From: Chitinophagaceae bacterium
Lineage (GTDB): Bacteria; Bacteroidota; Bacteroidia; Chitinophagales; Chitinophagaceae
Length of the DNA: 58,571 bases
Direction: 5' to 3'
Assembly (NCBI GenBank): GCA_020848815.1
Contig: JADLHL010000073.1
Span: 1 to 58,571 of the forward strand
Position 1 is the stretch's first letter; each line of letters starts with the position of its first letter. This document shows positions 36,141 to 42,804 of this stretch, in pieces. The position numbers and the translations under genes are program-made. Under the pieces are notes generated by a model. That model made no database searches, had not been told where the DNA came from, and saw nothing but the letters and a program-made list of their open reading frames with translations.

Positions 36141-36185
36141 ACAAGAAAGGCAAGGAGGGAAACCTCCTTTTTATAGAATTATAAG

Positions 36186-36203
36186 TTTCAATAATTTCTG
36201 AAA
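36186..36203. promoter_or_regulatory. Putative operator 2, upstream of the membrane protein gene
   Basis: TTTCAATAATTTCTGAAA, with the same TTTCA-N8-TGAAA plan as operator 1 and in inverted orientation to it, 18 bases before the ATG at 36221. Confidence 0.55.
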
Positions 36204-36220
36204 ATATAAATAATTCAATC

Positions 36221-36592
36221 ATGAAAATGCTGCACAAAATTGACTACTACGGACAGCTGTTGCTCTATGCCATCATAGCTGTGCTCATGCTTTGGAAAAT
36301 CGATTATTTCTATTCGGCCTATCTGCTGATGGGTGGCTGGCAACTGCTGAGTGTGCTGTTGCATTTGCCCAACCGGTCGTCTTTCATCCTGTCAAAACAG
36401 CGGCAATATTATCAGTGGGTTTTACTTGCCATCATCATCATTTTTCTGGCAGGTATCATTTTACCTGTGCTGGTATGGTTTGGCCTCATGTTACTCATGT
36501 ATGTTTCACCAGTACTCGCAGTTTGGTACACCATCATCACCCGAATAGAATACATGCACAACTATCGCCGCCAGCTCATCCCCACTCACTAA
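36221..36592 (+). CDS. Four-helix membrane protein, unknown
   Basis: A 123-aa protein, almost wholly hydrophobic, with about four helices (YYGQLLLYAIIAVLMLW, YSAYLLMGGWQLLSVLLHL, YYQWVLLAIIIIFLAGIILPVL, MLLMYVSPVLAVWYTI) and a short basic tail with MHNYRRQL. It lies in the inner membrane. It is behind putative operator 2 and 30 bases before the DCC-type gene on the same strand, so it is probably the first gene of the regulated unit. No family recognised; a second in-frame ATG two codons on is also possible. Confidence 0.75.
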   Translation: MKMLHKIDYYGQLLLYAIIAVLMLWKIDYFYSAYLLMGGWQLLSVLLHLPNRSSFILSKQRQYYQWVLLAIIIIFLAGIILPVLVWFGLMLLMYVSPVLAVWYTIITRIEYMHNYRRQLIPTH

Positions 36593-36622
36593 CATATCTG
36601 TTCACCTTTCAAATTTTTCACT

Positions 36623-37396
36623 ATGTCAGCAATACAATATCAGTTACTCTACGATGCCGATTGCCCGCTTTGTGTATGGTATACCGGCTACTTCAAAAAA
36701 CATGGCTATTTACAACCCGCAGAAGTAGTACCCATGCAGCAGGCTAACCTGCAACAATTACCGGGCCTTCACCGCCAAAAAATGACCAATGAAATTCCGT
36801 TGGTAAATATTGCACAACAGTCTGTGCGTTATGGTACCGATGCTATCATTACAGTTATTGCTAAAAAGCATCCCATCCTGGCTAAAATAGCCTCCTGGAA
36901 AGCGTTTCAGCCATTCATTAAAACCTTATACAGCTTCATTTCTTACAACCGGAAAGTAATCACCGGCACCTTGCCTTCTTGTAGCTACATGACTTGTGCA
37001 CCTGCATTTCATTTACTGTACCGCATGGCTTTTGTTGTGTTGATGCAGCTGCTCATGAGTTCGGTTTTTATATCTGGAATTGTTACAGGTTTTGACATCC
37101 CGTTTACCCTGCATGCAGGCTGGTGGATGCTGGCCGTATCTGCTATAATGTGCATCGTTTTTTTCTTGCCACAAAAGCTGCAGCAGTTGTGGATGGAAAT
37201 ATTCGGTCAAATAACCATGTGGTTGTTGTTGACTTCAGTAGGTGGTTGGTTGCTGGGCAATGTGCAGCAGTATTTGCAAAAGCCATGGTTAACAGCAATA
37301 GTAGGCACCTTTTACTTTTTACAATTGCTTTGGCCACAAAGCAAACAGCGCTGGCAATATGTACAACTGCAAATCAGCATGTATAAAAATAAATAG
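36623..37396 (+). CDS. DCC-family thiol-disulfide oxidoreductase-like membrane protein
   Basis: A 257-aa protein. Residues about 1-120 are a thioredoxin-like DCC domain (DUF393) with the signature DADCPLC at residues 11-17, that is DxxCxxC, and later IPLVNIAQQSVRYGTDAIITVI. The C-terminal half has about four helices (RMAFVVLMQLLMSSVFISGIV, WWMLAVSAIMCIVFFLP, ITMWLLLTSVGGWLLG, TAIVGTFYFLQLLWP). Domain orientation suggests a cytosolic redox domain anchored in the membrane. It follows the four-helix protein and is probably co-transcribed with the CoA-binding gene 30 bases on. Redox partner unknown. Confidence 0.82.
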   Translation: MSAIQYQLLYDADCPLCVWYTGYFKKHGYLQPAEVVPMQQANLQQLPGLHRQKMTNEIPLVNIAQQSVRYGTDAIITVIAKKHPILAKIASWKAFQPFIKTLYSFISYNRKVITGTLPSCSYMTCAPAFHLLYRMAFVVLMQLLMSSVFISGIVTGFDIPFTLHAGWWMLAVSAIMCIVFFLPQKLQQLWMEIFGQITMWLLLTSVGGWLLGNVQQYLQKPWLTAIVGTFYFLQLLWPQSKQRWQYVQLQISMYKNK

Positions 37397-37426
37397 CCAA
37401 TGGTGCATCCATAGTATTTTTAACCC

Positions 37427-37795
37427 ATGAGTGAGAGCAAAAAAACGGTGATCATAGGCGCTTCAGACAACAGCAACAGGTATAGTTATATTGCAGCCAA
37501 CCGATTGGTGGCGCATGGCCACGAAGTTGTGCCCATTGGTATAAAAAAAGGCAGGGTAGCAGGGCTCGATATCATTACCGAACATCCGGCGCTGGAGGCG
37601 GTTGATACCATTACGATGTACATCAATCCACAGCGCCAGCCGGCTTACTACGATTACATATTGAGTTTGCATCCCAAGCGGGTAATTTTTAACCCCGGTA
37701 CAGAAAACGACGAACTGGAGGAAATGCTGCAACAGCAGGGCATACAAACCATGGAAGCCTGCACCCTCGTTATGCTGAGTACCGGGCAGTTTTAA
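37427..37795 (+). CDS. CoA-binding domain protein (YccU type)
   Basis: A 122-aa Rossmann-fold protein of the CoA-binding family. Seen: VIIGASDNSNRYSYIAANRLVAHGHEVVPIG at the nucleotide-binding start and PKRVIFNPGTENDELEEMLQQQGIQTMEACTLVML at the end. Single-domain members like YccU have no proven role, though the fold binds CoA or similar cofactors. It begins 30 bases after the DCC-type gene and may share its transcript. Confidence 0.88.
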   Translation: MSESKKTVIIGASDNSNRYSYIAANRLVAHGHEVVPIGIKKGRVAGLDIITEHPALEAVDTITMYINPQRQPAYYDYILSLHPKRVIFNPGTENDELEEMLQQQGIQTMEACTLVMLSTGQF

Positions 37796-37898
37796 TCAGG
37801 TTATTCACTCAATGCATGGGAAATTGTTCATAAAAGCATGACAAACATTGATGCGGGCAAAGGCTGTTCAACAGTAACTTTAAAAAACCCCTTCAAGT

Positions 37899-38372
37899 AT
37901 GCGTTGGAGAAAATTCAATGGCGAAACCATTAGCCTTCCCATTAAGCAGGCAGTGGAAGACGCCATCAAAAGAGAAAACGCTTTGGGCAACAAGCTCAAG
38001 GTGTGCATTGGTACCGATAGTCAGGTAAAAGGCATCGATACAGAATTTGCCACGGTCATTGTATTTCTGCGGGAACGTAGCGGTGGATTTATGTTCATTC
38101 ACAATGAAAGAACCACACAAAAATTCAGCATTAAAGAACGCATGTTGGTAGAAGTAGCCAAGAGCATTGAAATTGCTTATGAGCTCTGCGACCTGTTTAC
38201 CCAATACGAGGTAGATATGGAAGTACATGCCGACATCAACACCAATCCTAGTTTTAAAAGCAACGAAGCACTGCGGGAGGCCATGGGTTATATACTGGGC
38301 ATGGGCTTTGCTTTCAAAGCCAAACCCGAAGCCTTTGCCAGCAGTAGCTGCGCCAATAAAGTGGTGAATTAA
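37899..38372 (+). CDS. RNase H-like fold YkuK-type protein (DUF458)
   Basis: A 157-aa protein of the YkuK family, which has a ribonuclease H-like fold. Seen: LKVCIGTDSQVKGIDTEFATVIVFL (with the Asp of the RNase H-type first strand), MLVEVAKSIEIAYELCDL, and VDMEVHADINTNPSFKSNEALREAMGYILGMGFAFKAKPEAFASSSCANKVV. The family's substrate is not known; nuclease activity is not established. It has 103 bases before it and a strong terminator right after its stop. Confidence 0.88.
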   Translation: MRWRKFNGETISLPIKQAVEDAIKRENALGNKLKVCIGTDSQVKGIDTEFATVIVFLRERSGGFMFIHNERTTQKFSIKERMLVEVAKSIEIAYELCDLFTQYEVDMEVHADINTNPSFKSNEALREAMGYILGMGFAFKAKPEAFASSSCANKVVN

Positions 38373-38412
38373 AAAAGCGGGACTGTAGCAATTACAGTCC
38401 CGCTTTTCTTTT
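38373..38412. terminator. Bidirectional terminator
   Basis: Perfect 15-bp stem AAAAGCGGGACTGTA / TACAGTCCCGCTTTT, loop of 5, starting right at the YkuK stop. Both sides have T-runs, so it also serves the convergent minus-strand gene. Confidence 0.9.
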
Positions 38413-38425
38413 CGTGCTTTTTTGA

Positions 38426-38875
38426 TTAGTTGTTTACACCGGGTATCAATTTGTAGATGTACACGGTGGCAGCATCGTCTGCATCTATTTTGTATTTATG
38501 CAGGGTGGTGGCATCGCCATCGGGAGCTACCAGTACATGAAAAACCTGCATGCCAGGCACACCCCTGTACCCTTTGCTGTATTCAGGATATTGCAGCTTC
38601 ATTTTTTCTCCTTTAGCTCCTATTTCATGCACCAGCATTCTACGGGTAGTTTTGCTGTCTGTTTTATAGGCAAAAGCAATCACATATTTGTTGCCGCCTG
38701 TAAGTTCTAATACAGGCTTTTGAGTATCCTTTACAAACATTCGTTCTACATTGCCAAACCGCTTCATACTGGCTTCCAGCCTGGTTTGTACCTTGCTTGG
38801 TGCAGGTATAAATTGTTGAGCCAATGCGGCATTCATGATAAGCCCGGCTATCAGCAAACTAAGCAGCTGTTTCAT
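38426..38875 (-). CDS. Exported protein of unknown function
   Basis: A 149-aa protein with a signal peptide (MKQLLSLLIAGLIMNAALAQ, cleaved after ALA). The mature part is soluble and beta-rich, with KRFGNVERMFVKDTQKPVLELTGGNKYVIAF and VPGMQVFHVLVAPDGDATTLHKYKID. The track ORF begins four codons earlier at 38887; the ATG at 38875 starts the signal peptide. It follows engB on the same strand with 35 bases between and may be co-transcribed. No family recognised. Confidence 0.75.
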   Translation of the reverse strand: MKQLLSLLIAGLIMNAALAQQFIPAPSKVQTRLEASMKRFGNVERMFVKDTQKPVLELTGGNKYVIAFAYKTDSKTTRRMLVHEIGAKGEKMKLQYPEYSKGYRGVPGMQVFHVLVAPDGDATTLHKYKIDADDAATVYIYKLIPGVNN

Positions 38876-38910
38876 ACTGGAAGACAATTAGTGTAGCACT
38901 AGACTAGTGG

Positions 38911-39543
38911 TTACTTCGAAACAGATTTCAAAATGCCCTGCACATAATCCAGAATTTCTGTTTTGCCACTTTTGTCGTTACTGCTGCTAATGAAAAAAGC
39001 AGGCAACGCTTCCCAATTTTCCCGAAGGGCAGCGGCAAATGCTTCCACATTTCGCTGCAGTCCGCCGGGTTTCATTTTATCTGCCTTTGTAAACACAATG
39101 GCAAAAGGCAACTGCCATTCACCCATCTGGTTCACAAATTCAAGGTCGATAGCTTGTGGCTCGTGGCGGCTGTCTATCAGTACAAAAGTGGTGAGCAGGT
39201 TTTCTCTTTTGCGCAGGTAGTCTTCAATCATTTTGCCCCAGCTCTTGCGGTTCTTTTGGCTCACTTTGGCATAGCCATAGCCGGGCAAATCTACCATGTA
39301 CCATTCCGCTACCGATTTCGCTGTCGCACTGTTGCGGCTCTTTACCACAAAGTGGTTAATCATTTGTGTTTTGCCCGGTGCGGCCGATGTTTTGGCCAGC
39401 CGTTGTTGGCCCGTAAGCATGTTCAGCAAAGAACTTTTGCCCACGTTGCTGCGGCCAATAAAAGCGAACTCTGGCTTATCTCCCGCAGGGCATTGTGCTA
39501 CTTCGGGTCTGCTAATCAGGTAGCTGGCATTAATGATTTCCAT
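38911..39543 (-). CDS. engB: Ribosome biogenesis GTPase EngB (YihA/YsxC)
   Basis: A small GTPase of 210 aa needed for late 50S subunit assembly. All G motifs are present: G1 GRSNVGKSSL, G2 near AAPGKTQMINHF, G3 DLPGYGYAKV, G4 TKAD, and the G5 region SSSNDKSG. The track ORF starts at 39585, but the ATG at 39543 (MEIINASYLIS) fits the family. It is divergent from dtd, 70 bases apart, with an exported-protein gene downstream. Confidence 0.96.
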   Translation of the reverse strand: MEIINASYLISRPEVAQCPAGDKPEFAFIGRSNVGKSSLLNMLTGQQRLAKTSAAPGKTQMINHFVVKSRNSATAKSVAEWYMVDLPGYGYAKVSQKNRKSWGKMIEDYLRKRENLLTTFVLIDSRHEPQAIDLEFVNQMGEWQLPFAIVFTKADKMKPGGLQRNVEAFAAALRENWEALPAFFISSSNDKSGKTEILDYVQGILKSVSK

Positions 39544-39612
39544 AGTCGGCAAAAATAGCCATTCTGAAGCGGATGGCTCTGGCAACCCTTTTCCTGATTA
39601 ATTTGCCCACTT

Positions 39613-40065
39613 ATGAGAGTAGTGATACAACGGGTAACCGAAGCCAGCGTAGCGGTGGAGGAAAACGTAACCGGACAAATAGGATTGGGCCTGCTGGTGT
39701 TGGTAGGCGTAGAAGATGCCGACACCGCAGAAGACCTGCAATGGATGTGCAACAAAATAGTGAACCTCCGCATTTTTGATGATGCCGGTAAAGTACCCAA
39801 CCTGTCGGTAAAAGACGTGGATGGCGGCATCTTGCTCATCAGCCAGTTCACCCTGCATGCGGCTACCAAAAAGGGCAACCGGCCTTCGTACATCCGGGCC
39901 AGCAAACCCGACTTTGCCAAACCGATGTACGAAAAAATGATAGCGCAACTCAGCACCGAATTGGGCAAGCCCGTGGCCACCGGCATCTTTGGTGCCGATA
40001 TGAAAGTGCAGCTCCTCAACGACGGCCCGCTGACGATTGTCATTGATTCAAAAAACAAAGAGTGA
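39613..40065 (+). CDS. dtd: D-aminoacyl-tRNA deacylase
   Basis: Removes D-amino acids and glycine wrongly loaded on tRNA. It is 150 aa, the usual length. The start MRVVIQRVTEASVAVE, the signature SQFTLHAATKKGNRPSY (SQFTL) and the second motif NDGPLTIVID mark the active site at the dimer interface; the cross-subunit Gly-cisPro motif is present as GP in the last block. A nucleotide pyrophosphohydrolase-like gene follows, but 199 bases of repeats lie between. Confidence 0.96.
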   Translation: MRVVIQRVTEASVAVEENVTGQIGLGLLVLVGVEDADTAEDLQWMCNKIVNLRIFDDAGKVPNLSVKDVDGGILLISQFTLHAATKKGNRPSYIRASKPDFAKPMYEKMIAQLSTELGKPVATGIFGADMKVQLLNDGPLTIVIDSKNKE

Positions 40066-40257
40066 GTAAAGAAAGAAAGTCCGGAAGTCCGGAAGACGGG
40101 AGTCCGTAGTCGGATAGTCGTAGTTTCTCCCCTCTTGGGAGGGGTGGCCTTTAGGCCGGGGTGGGTGATTAGTCCGAAAGTCCGAAAGTCCGAAAGACCG
40201 GAGTACGAAGCCTTCCCCCTAACAACCACTAACTATCAACTAACATCTAACATCTAT
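40066..40257. repeat. 8-bp tandem repeats plus G-rich hairpin element
   Basis: Two blocks of a degenerate 8-bp unit: AGTCCGGA (about 40076-40120) and AGTCCGAA, three near-perfect copies (about 40170-40196). Between them is CTCCCCTCTTGGGAGGGG followed by GGCCTTTAGGCC, which forms two hairpins. The same type of unit and a C-rich hairpin occur at 13526-13673. The region separates dtd from the MazG-like gene. Confidence 0.6.
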
Positions 40258-40264
40258 CATCAAT

Positions 40265-40591
40265 ATGACCATCGAACAAGCACAGCAGCAAGTAGACCAG
40301 TGGATCAAAACCGTGGGTGTCCGCTATTTTAATGAGCTCACCAACCTCGGCATACTCATGGAAGAAGTGGGCGAACTCAGCCGCCTCATGGTGCGTACCT
40401 ACGGGGAGCAGTCGTTTAAAGAAAGCGACAAAGGCAAGGAGCTGGCCGATGAAATGGCCGATGTATTATGGGTGCTCATTTGCCTGGCCAACCAAACCGG
40501 TGTAGATCTTACCACAGCCCTGCAAAAAAACTTCGAAAAGAAAAACATTCGCGACGCCAACCGGCATCAGGAGAACGAAAAGTTGCAGTAA
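40265..40591 (+). CDS. MazG-like nucleotide pyrophosphohydrolase
   Basis: A 108-aa all-helical protein of the MazG/dUTPase-like superfamily, likely hydrolysing a nucleoside triphosphate to monophosphate and pyrophosphate. The metal-binding motifs are MEEVGELSR (EExxE) and LADEMADVLWVLI (ExxD) further on. The physiological substrate cannot be told; house-cleaning of altered nucleotides is the general role. It ends 36 bases before the membrane acyltransferase gene. Confidence 0.88.
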   Translation: MTIEQAQQQVDQWIKTVGVRYFNELTNLGILMEEVGELSRLMVRTYGEQSFKESDKGKELADEMADVLWVLICLANQTGVDLTTALQKNFEKKNIRDANRHQENEKLQ

Positions 40592-40627
40592 ACTTATCCC
40601 TTACATTCAGGGCTGAAAACAGCCCAT

Positions 40628-41758
40628 ATGACTGCTCCAGCTGCCACCCGTTTCAAAGCCCTCGATGTATTTCGTGGCCTCACCGTTTGCCTCATGATTA
40701 TTGTAAACACGCCCGGTGATGGCAGTGTTTCTTTTTCGCCTTTGCACCACGCCAAGTGGCACGGATTTACGCCCACCGATTTGGTGCTTCCCAGTTTCCT
40801 GTTTGCCGTGGGCAATGCCATGAGTTTTGTAATGCTCAAGTGGAGCAGCATGTCGCAGTCGCAAGTGTTGCTCAAAATAGCCAAGCGAACGTTCCTTATA
40901 TTTCTGCTGGGCTACCTCATGTATTGGTTTCCGTTTGTGAAGTATCAGGATGGTGCTTATGTTGCTTTTCCTTTTGCTGAAACCCGGGTGTTTGGTGTAT
41001 TGCAGCGCATTGCCCTTTGCTATGGTGCTGCTGCACTCATGGTGTATTACCTCAAACCCAAAACCATGTATTGGCTCAGTGCAGGCATGTTGCTGTTGTA
41101 TTGGGGGTTGTGCTATTGGCTGGCACCAGCCGGTGCCGATGCGCTAAGCCTCGAAGGCAATGCAACGGCAGTGCTCGATAAGTGGCTCATTGGCGAAGCC
41201 CATATGTACCATGGCGATGGTATTGCCTTCGACCCCGAAGGTTTGCTGAGCACACTGCCAGCTATTGTAAATGTGGTGGCCGGTTTTGCTGCCGGACGAT
41301 ACATTCAGCAACAAAGCCGCAGTTATGAAATGCTGGCCAAACTGCTCATGGCTGGTGCTGTGTTGCTGGCCGCAGCCTATGCATGGAATCTTATTTTTCC
41401 CATCAACAAAAAACTGTGGACCAGTTCTTTTGTGCTGCATACCGTTGGCCTCGATTTACTCATTTTATCCGTGGTGATGTATGTGCTCGATTTTGCCGGC
41501 CGCAACCGTTGGGCCTACTTCTTCGAAGTGTTTGGCAAAAATCCGTTGTTCATTTACCTGCTCAGCGAAGTCATTGCCATCCTCTTGTGGTTCTTCCATA
41601 CCGCCGATGGACAGCCCATGTACCAGTGGGTGTACCAAACCTTCTTCGGCTTCATTGGCGGGCCGGTTGGTTCGTTGCTCTTTGCCCTTGCTGTCATGAT
41701 GGTTTGCTGGCTCACCGGCTATGTGATGGACAAACGCAAGTGGTATGTTCGTGTGTAA
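40628..41758 (+). CDS. HGSNAT-like membrane acyltransferase (DUF5009 type)
   Basis: A 376-aa inner-membrane protein with about ten helices. It fits the family of heparan-alpha-glucosaminide N-acetyltransferase homologues and YeiB-like proteins: RFKALDVFRGLTVCLMIIVNTPGDG at the start, then HAKWHGFTPTDLVLPSFLFAVGNAMSF with the conserved Asp of the DLVLPSFLF segment, and FFEVFGKNPLFIYLLSE near the end. It probably moves an acetyl group from cytosolic acetyl-CoA to an extracytoplasmic sugar; the acceptor is not known. It is followed by a kilobase of repeats. Confidence 0.85.
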   Translation: MTAPAATRFKALDVFRGLTVCLMIIVNTPGDGSVSFSPLHHAKWHGFTPTDLVLPSFLFAVGNAMSFVMLKWSSMSQSQVLLKIAKRTFLIFLLGYLMYWFPFVKYQDGAYVAFPFAETRVFGVLQRIALCYGAAALMVYYLKPKTMYWLSAGMLLLYWGLCYWLAPAGADALSLEGNATAVLDKWLIGEAHMYHGDGIAFDPEGLLSTLPAIVNVVAGFAAGRYIQQQSRSYEMLAKLLMAGAVLLAAAYAWNLIFPINKKLWTSSFVLHTVGLDLLILSVVMYVLDFAGRNRWAYFFEVFGKNPLFIYLLSEVIAILLWFFHTADGQPMYQWVYQTFFGFIGGPVGSLLFALAVMMVCWLTGYVMDKRKWYVRV

Positions 41759-41799
41759 CGACTTTTTTTTGATGCAATACAAATGTGGGGCTGTCAGCA

Positions 41800-41930
41800 G
41801 TAGTGCATAGCCCGGCTGCAGACCGCCGTCTTACAGGCTCACTGCGTTCGGCCCCGGCCAAAAGCGCCGGGGCTTCGGCCTGCGGCCTCACCTTCCAGCC
41901 AGCGCAGCCCTTCGGCAGTGGTAACAATAA
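41800..41930. repeat. GC-rich hairpin element
   Basis: A GC-rich tract unlike its surroundings, containing GCCCCGGC (41851-41858) and GCCGGGGC (41866-41873) as a perfect 8-bp stem, then TTCGGCCTGCGGCC. It belongs with the dispersed intergenic elements described for this phylum. The 71-codon ORF drawn across it is a shadow of the repeat. The gap 41759-42804 holds no gene I can support. Confidence 0.5.
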
Positions 41931-41985
41931 TCAACATCTTGTATTTATGTAGTTTGCAAGCAATCCGTGCATCTGTGGCAAAAAA

Positions 41986-42012
41986 CTGTCGCAGGCCTCC
42001 CGGCCTGTGACG
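41986..42012 (+). repeat. Inverted repeat, left copy
   Basis: CTGTCGCAGGCCTCCCGGCC followed by TGTGACG. It carries an internal palindrome CAGGCC/GGCCTG. Its reverse complement closely matches the right copy at 42443-42468, so the two bound a 483-base block. Confidence 0.6.
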
Positions 42013-42053
42013 CTTTGTAACTTAAAGTTGAAATGCAACGGGTCAATTATCAC

Positions 42054-42139
42054 CGCCCTTTCAGGGCTCGGCTTATTGTATACTGTTACTATTCCACGGG
42101 CTACACCCGTGGCTACAATAGTATCGCCCTTTCAGGGCT
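42054..42139 (+). repeat. 86-bp composite hairpin module, copy A
   Basis: Order: hairpin GCCCT-TTC-AGGGC; linker; TACTATT; CCACGGG-CTACA-CCCGTGG stem; AATAGTA (pairing with TACTATT); second GCCCT-TTC-AGGGC hairpin. So one central two-part stem lies between two identical small hairpins. Confidence 0.75.
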
Positions 42140-42239
42140 AGAGCATCTATTCAACAGAGACCCTAAAATCCGCAAAATCCGTTTTATCCTCCCAATCCGC
42201 GTCCAAGAAATCCGTGAATTTGTGGCCATAAAAATATTT

Positions 42240-42325
42240 CGCCCTTTCAGGGCTCGGCTTGTTGTATGCTGTTACTATTCCACGGGCTACACCCGTGGCT
42301 TCAATAGTATCGCCCTTTCAGGGCT
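42240..42325 (+). repeat. 86-bp composite hairpin module, copy B
   Basis: Same order and exact length as copy A, with three base differences over 86 positions by direct reading. Two of the three are in the linker and one is next to the AATAGTA arm; all stem bases are kept. Confidence 0.75.
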
Positions 42326-42442
42326 TAGGCGGCATTTCAAACCTTAACTCAAAAAATCTGTGATAATCATTCCCATCCGCGTCCCGTCATCCGTGTCCAA
42401 TTATCCGCATCCCACTCATCTCACCAACACAAGTAACGGCTA

Positions 42443-42468
42443 CTCACAGGACGGGAGGCCTGCGAGAG
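42443..42468 (-). repeat. Inverted repeat, right copy
   Basis: CTCACAGGACGGGAGGCCTG then CGAGAG. In reverse complement it matches the left copy at 41986-42012 over about 21 of 25 positions. Confidence 0.6.
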
Positions 42469-42556
42469 AATGCACCCAGAAAAATCTGCGATAATCCGTT
42501 CCATCCACAAAATCCGCGTCCCATACATCCGTGAATCCGTGGCCAAGATATCTCGC

Positions 42557-42574
42557 CGCCCTTTCAGGGCTCGG
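42557..42574 (+). repeat. Partial hairpin module, copy C
   Basis: CGCCCTTTCAGGGCTCGG, the first small hairpin plus the start of the linker of the 86-bp module, with nothing of the central stem after it. Confidence 0.6.
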
Positions 42575-42704
42575 TAGCATACCAAACCATACCAATAAAT
42601 CCGTGCAAATCCGACCCATCGGCAAAATCCGTGTCCCATTATCCCATCAACCGTGTCCCATTCCATTTCCCCAACGGGGGCTGGTGGCGCTTACCCGCAA
42701 CCCT

Positions 42705-42712
42705 TATCTTTG
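42705..42712 (+). promoter_or_regulatory. Candidate glyS -7 box
   Basis: TATCTTTG, exact TAnnTTTG match, right after the repeat block. The leader would be about 85 bases and includes a repeat segment. Confidence 0.5.
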
Positions 42713-42754
42713 CCACCCGCCAAAAAAAGGGTAATGTTCGCCTTGCTGCTACAG

Positions 42755-42802
42755 CATTGGCATATTTCCAAATTGGCACATTCGCACATTTTCAAATTCT
42801 TC
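42755..42802 (-). repeat. Dispersed repeat segment in the glyS leader
   Basis: On the minus strand it reads AATTTGAAAATGTGCGAATG then TGCCAATTTGGAAATATG, a degenerate unit AATTTGAAAATGTGC. This type of text is widespread between genes in Bacteroidota. It ends 2 bases before the glyS start codon, so it forms part of the leader. Confidence 0.45.
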
Positions 42803-42804
42803 TC

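Larger units (their letters stand above)
42165..42662 (+). repeat. Four degenerate ~65-bp AATCCGTG modules
   Basis: Near 42165, 42351, 42481 and 42596 the same degenerate text recurs on the plus strand: AAATCCGTG or AAATCTGCG, then TCCCATCCGC, AATCCGCGTCCC and ATCCGTG with GTGGCC. A related fragment occurs at about 41961. The 86-bp hairpin modules are interspersed with these units. Confidence 0.65.

Noticed and set aside
41712-41927. 71-codon minus-strand ORF in the GC-rich element
   Set aside because: It covers the GC-rich hairpin and overlaps the acyltransferase 3' end; composition is that of a repeat, not a protein.
42033-42347. 104-codon plus-strand ORF across the repeat block
   Set aside because: It is the translation of the two 86-bp hairpin modules (the same peptide text appears twice, RPFRARL...YCYYSTGYTRG) and has no start or neighbour that supports a gene.
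41759-42804. Possible CRISPR array or mobile element
   Set aside because: The repeats are long, diverged and palindromic without regular unique spacers, and no cas, transposase or integrase gene is nearby.
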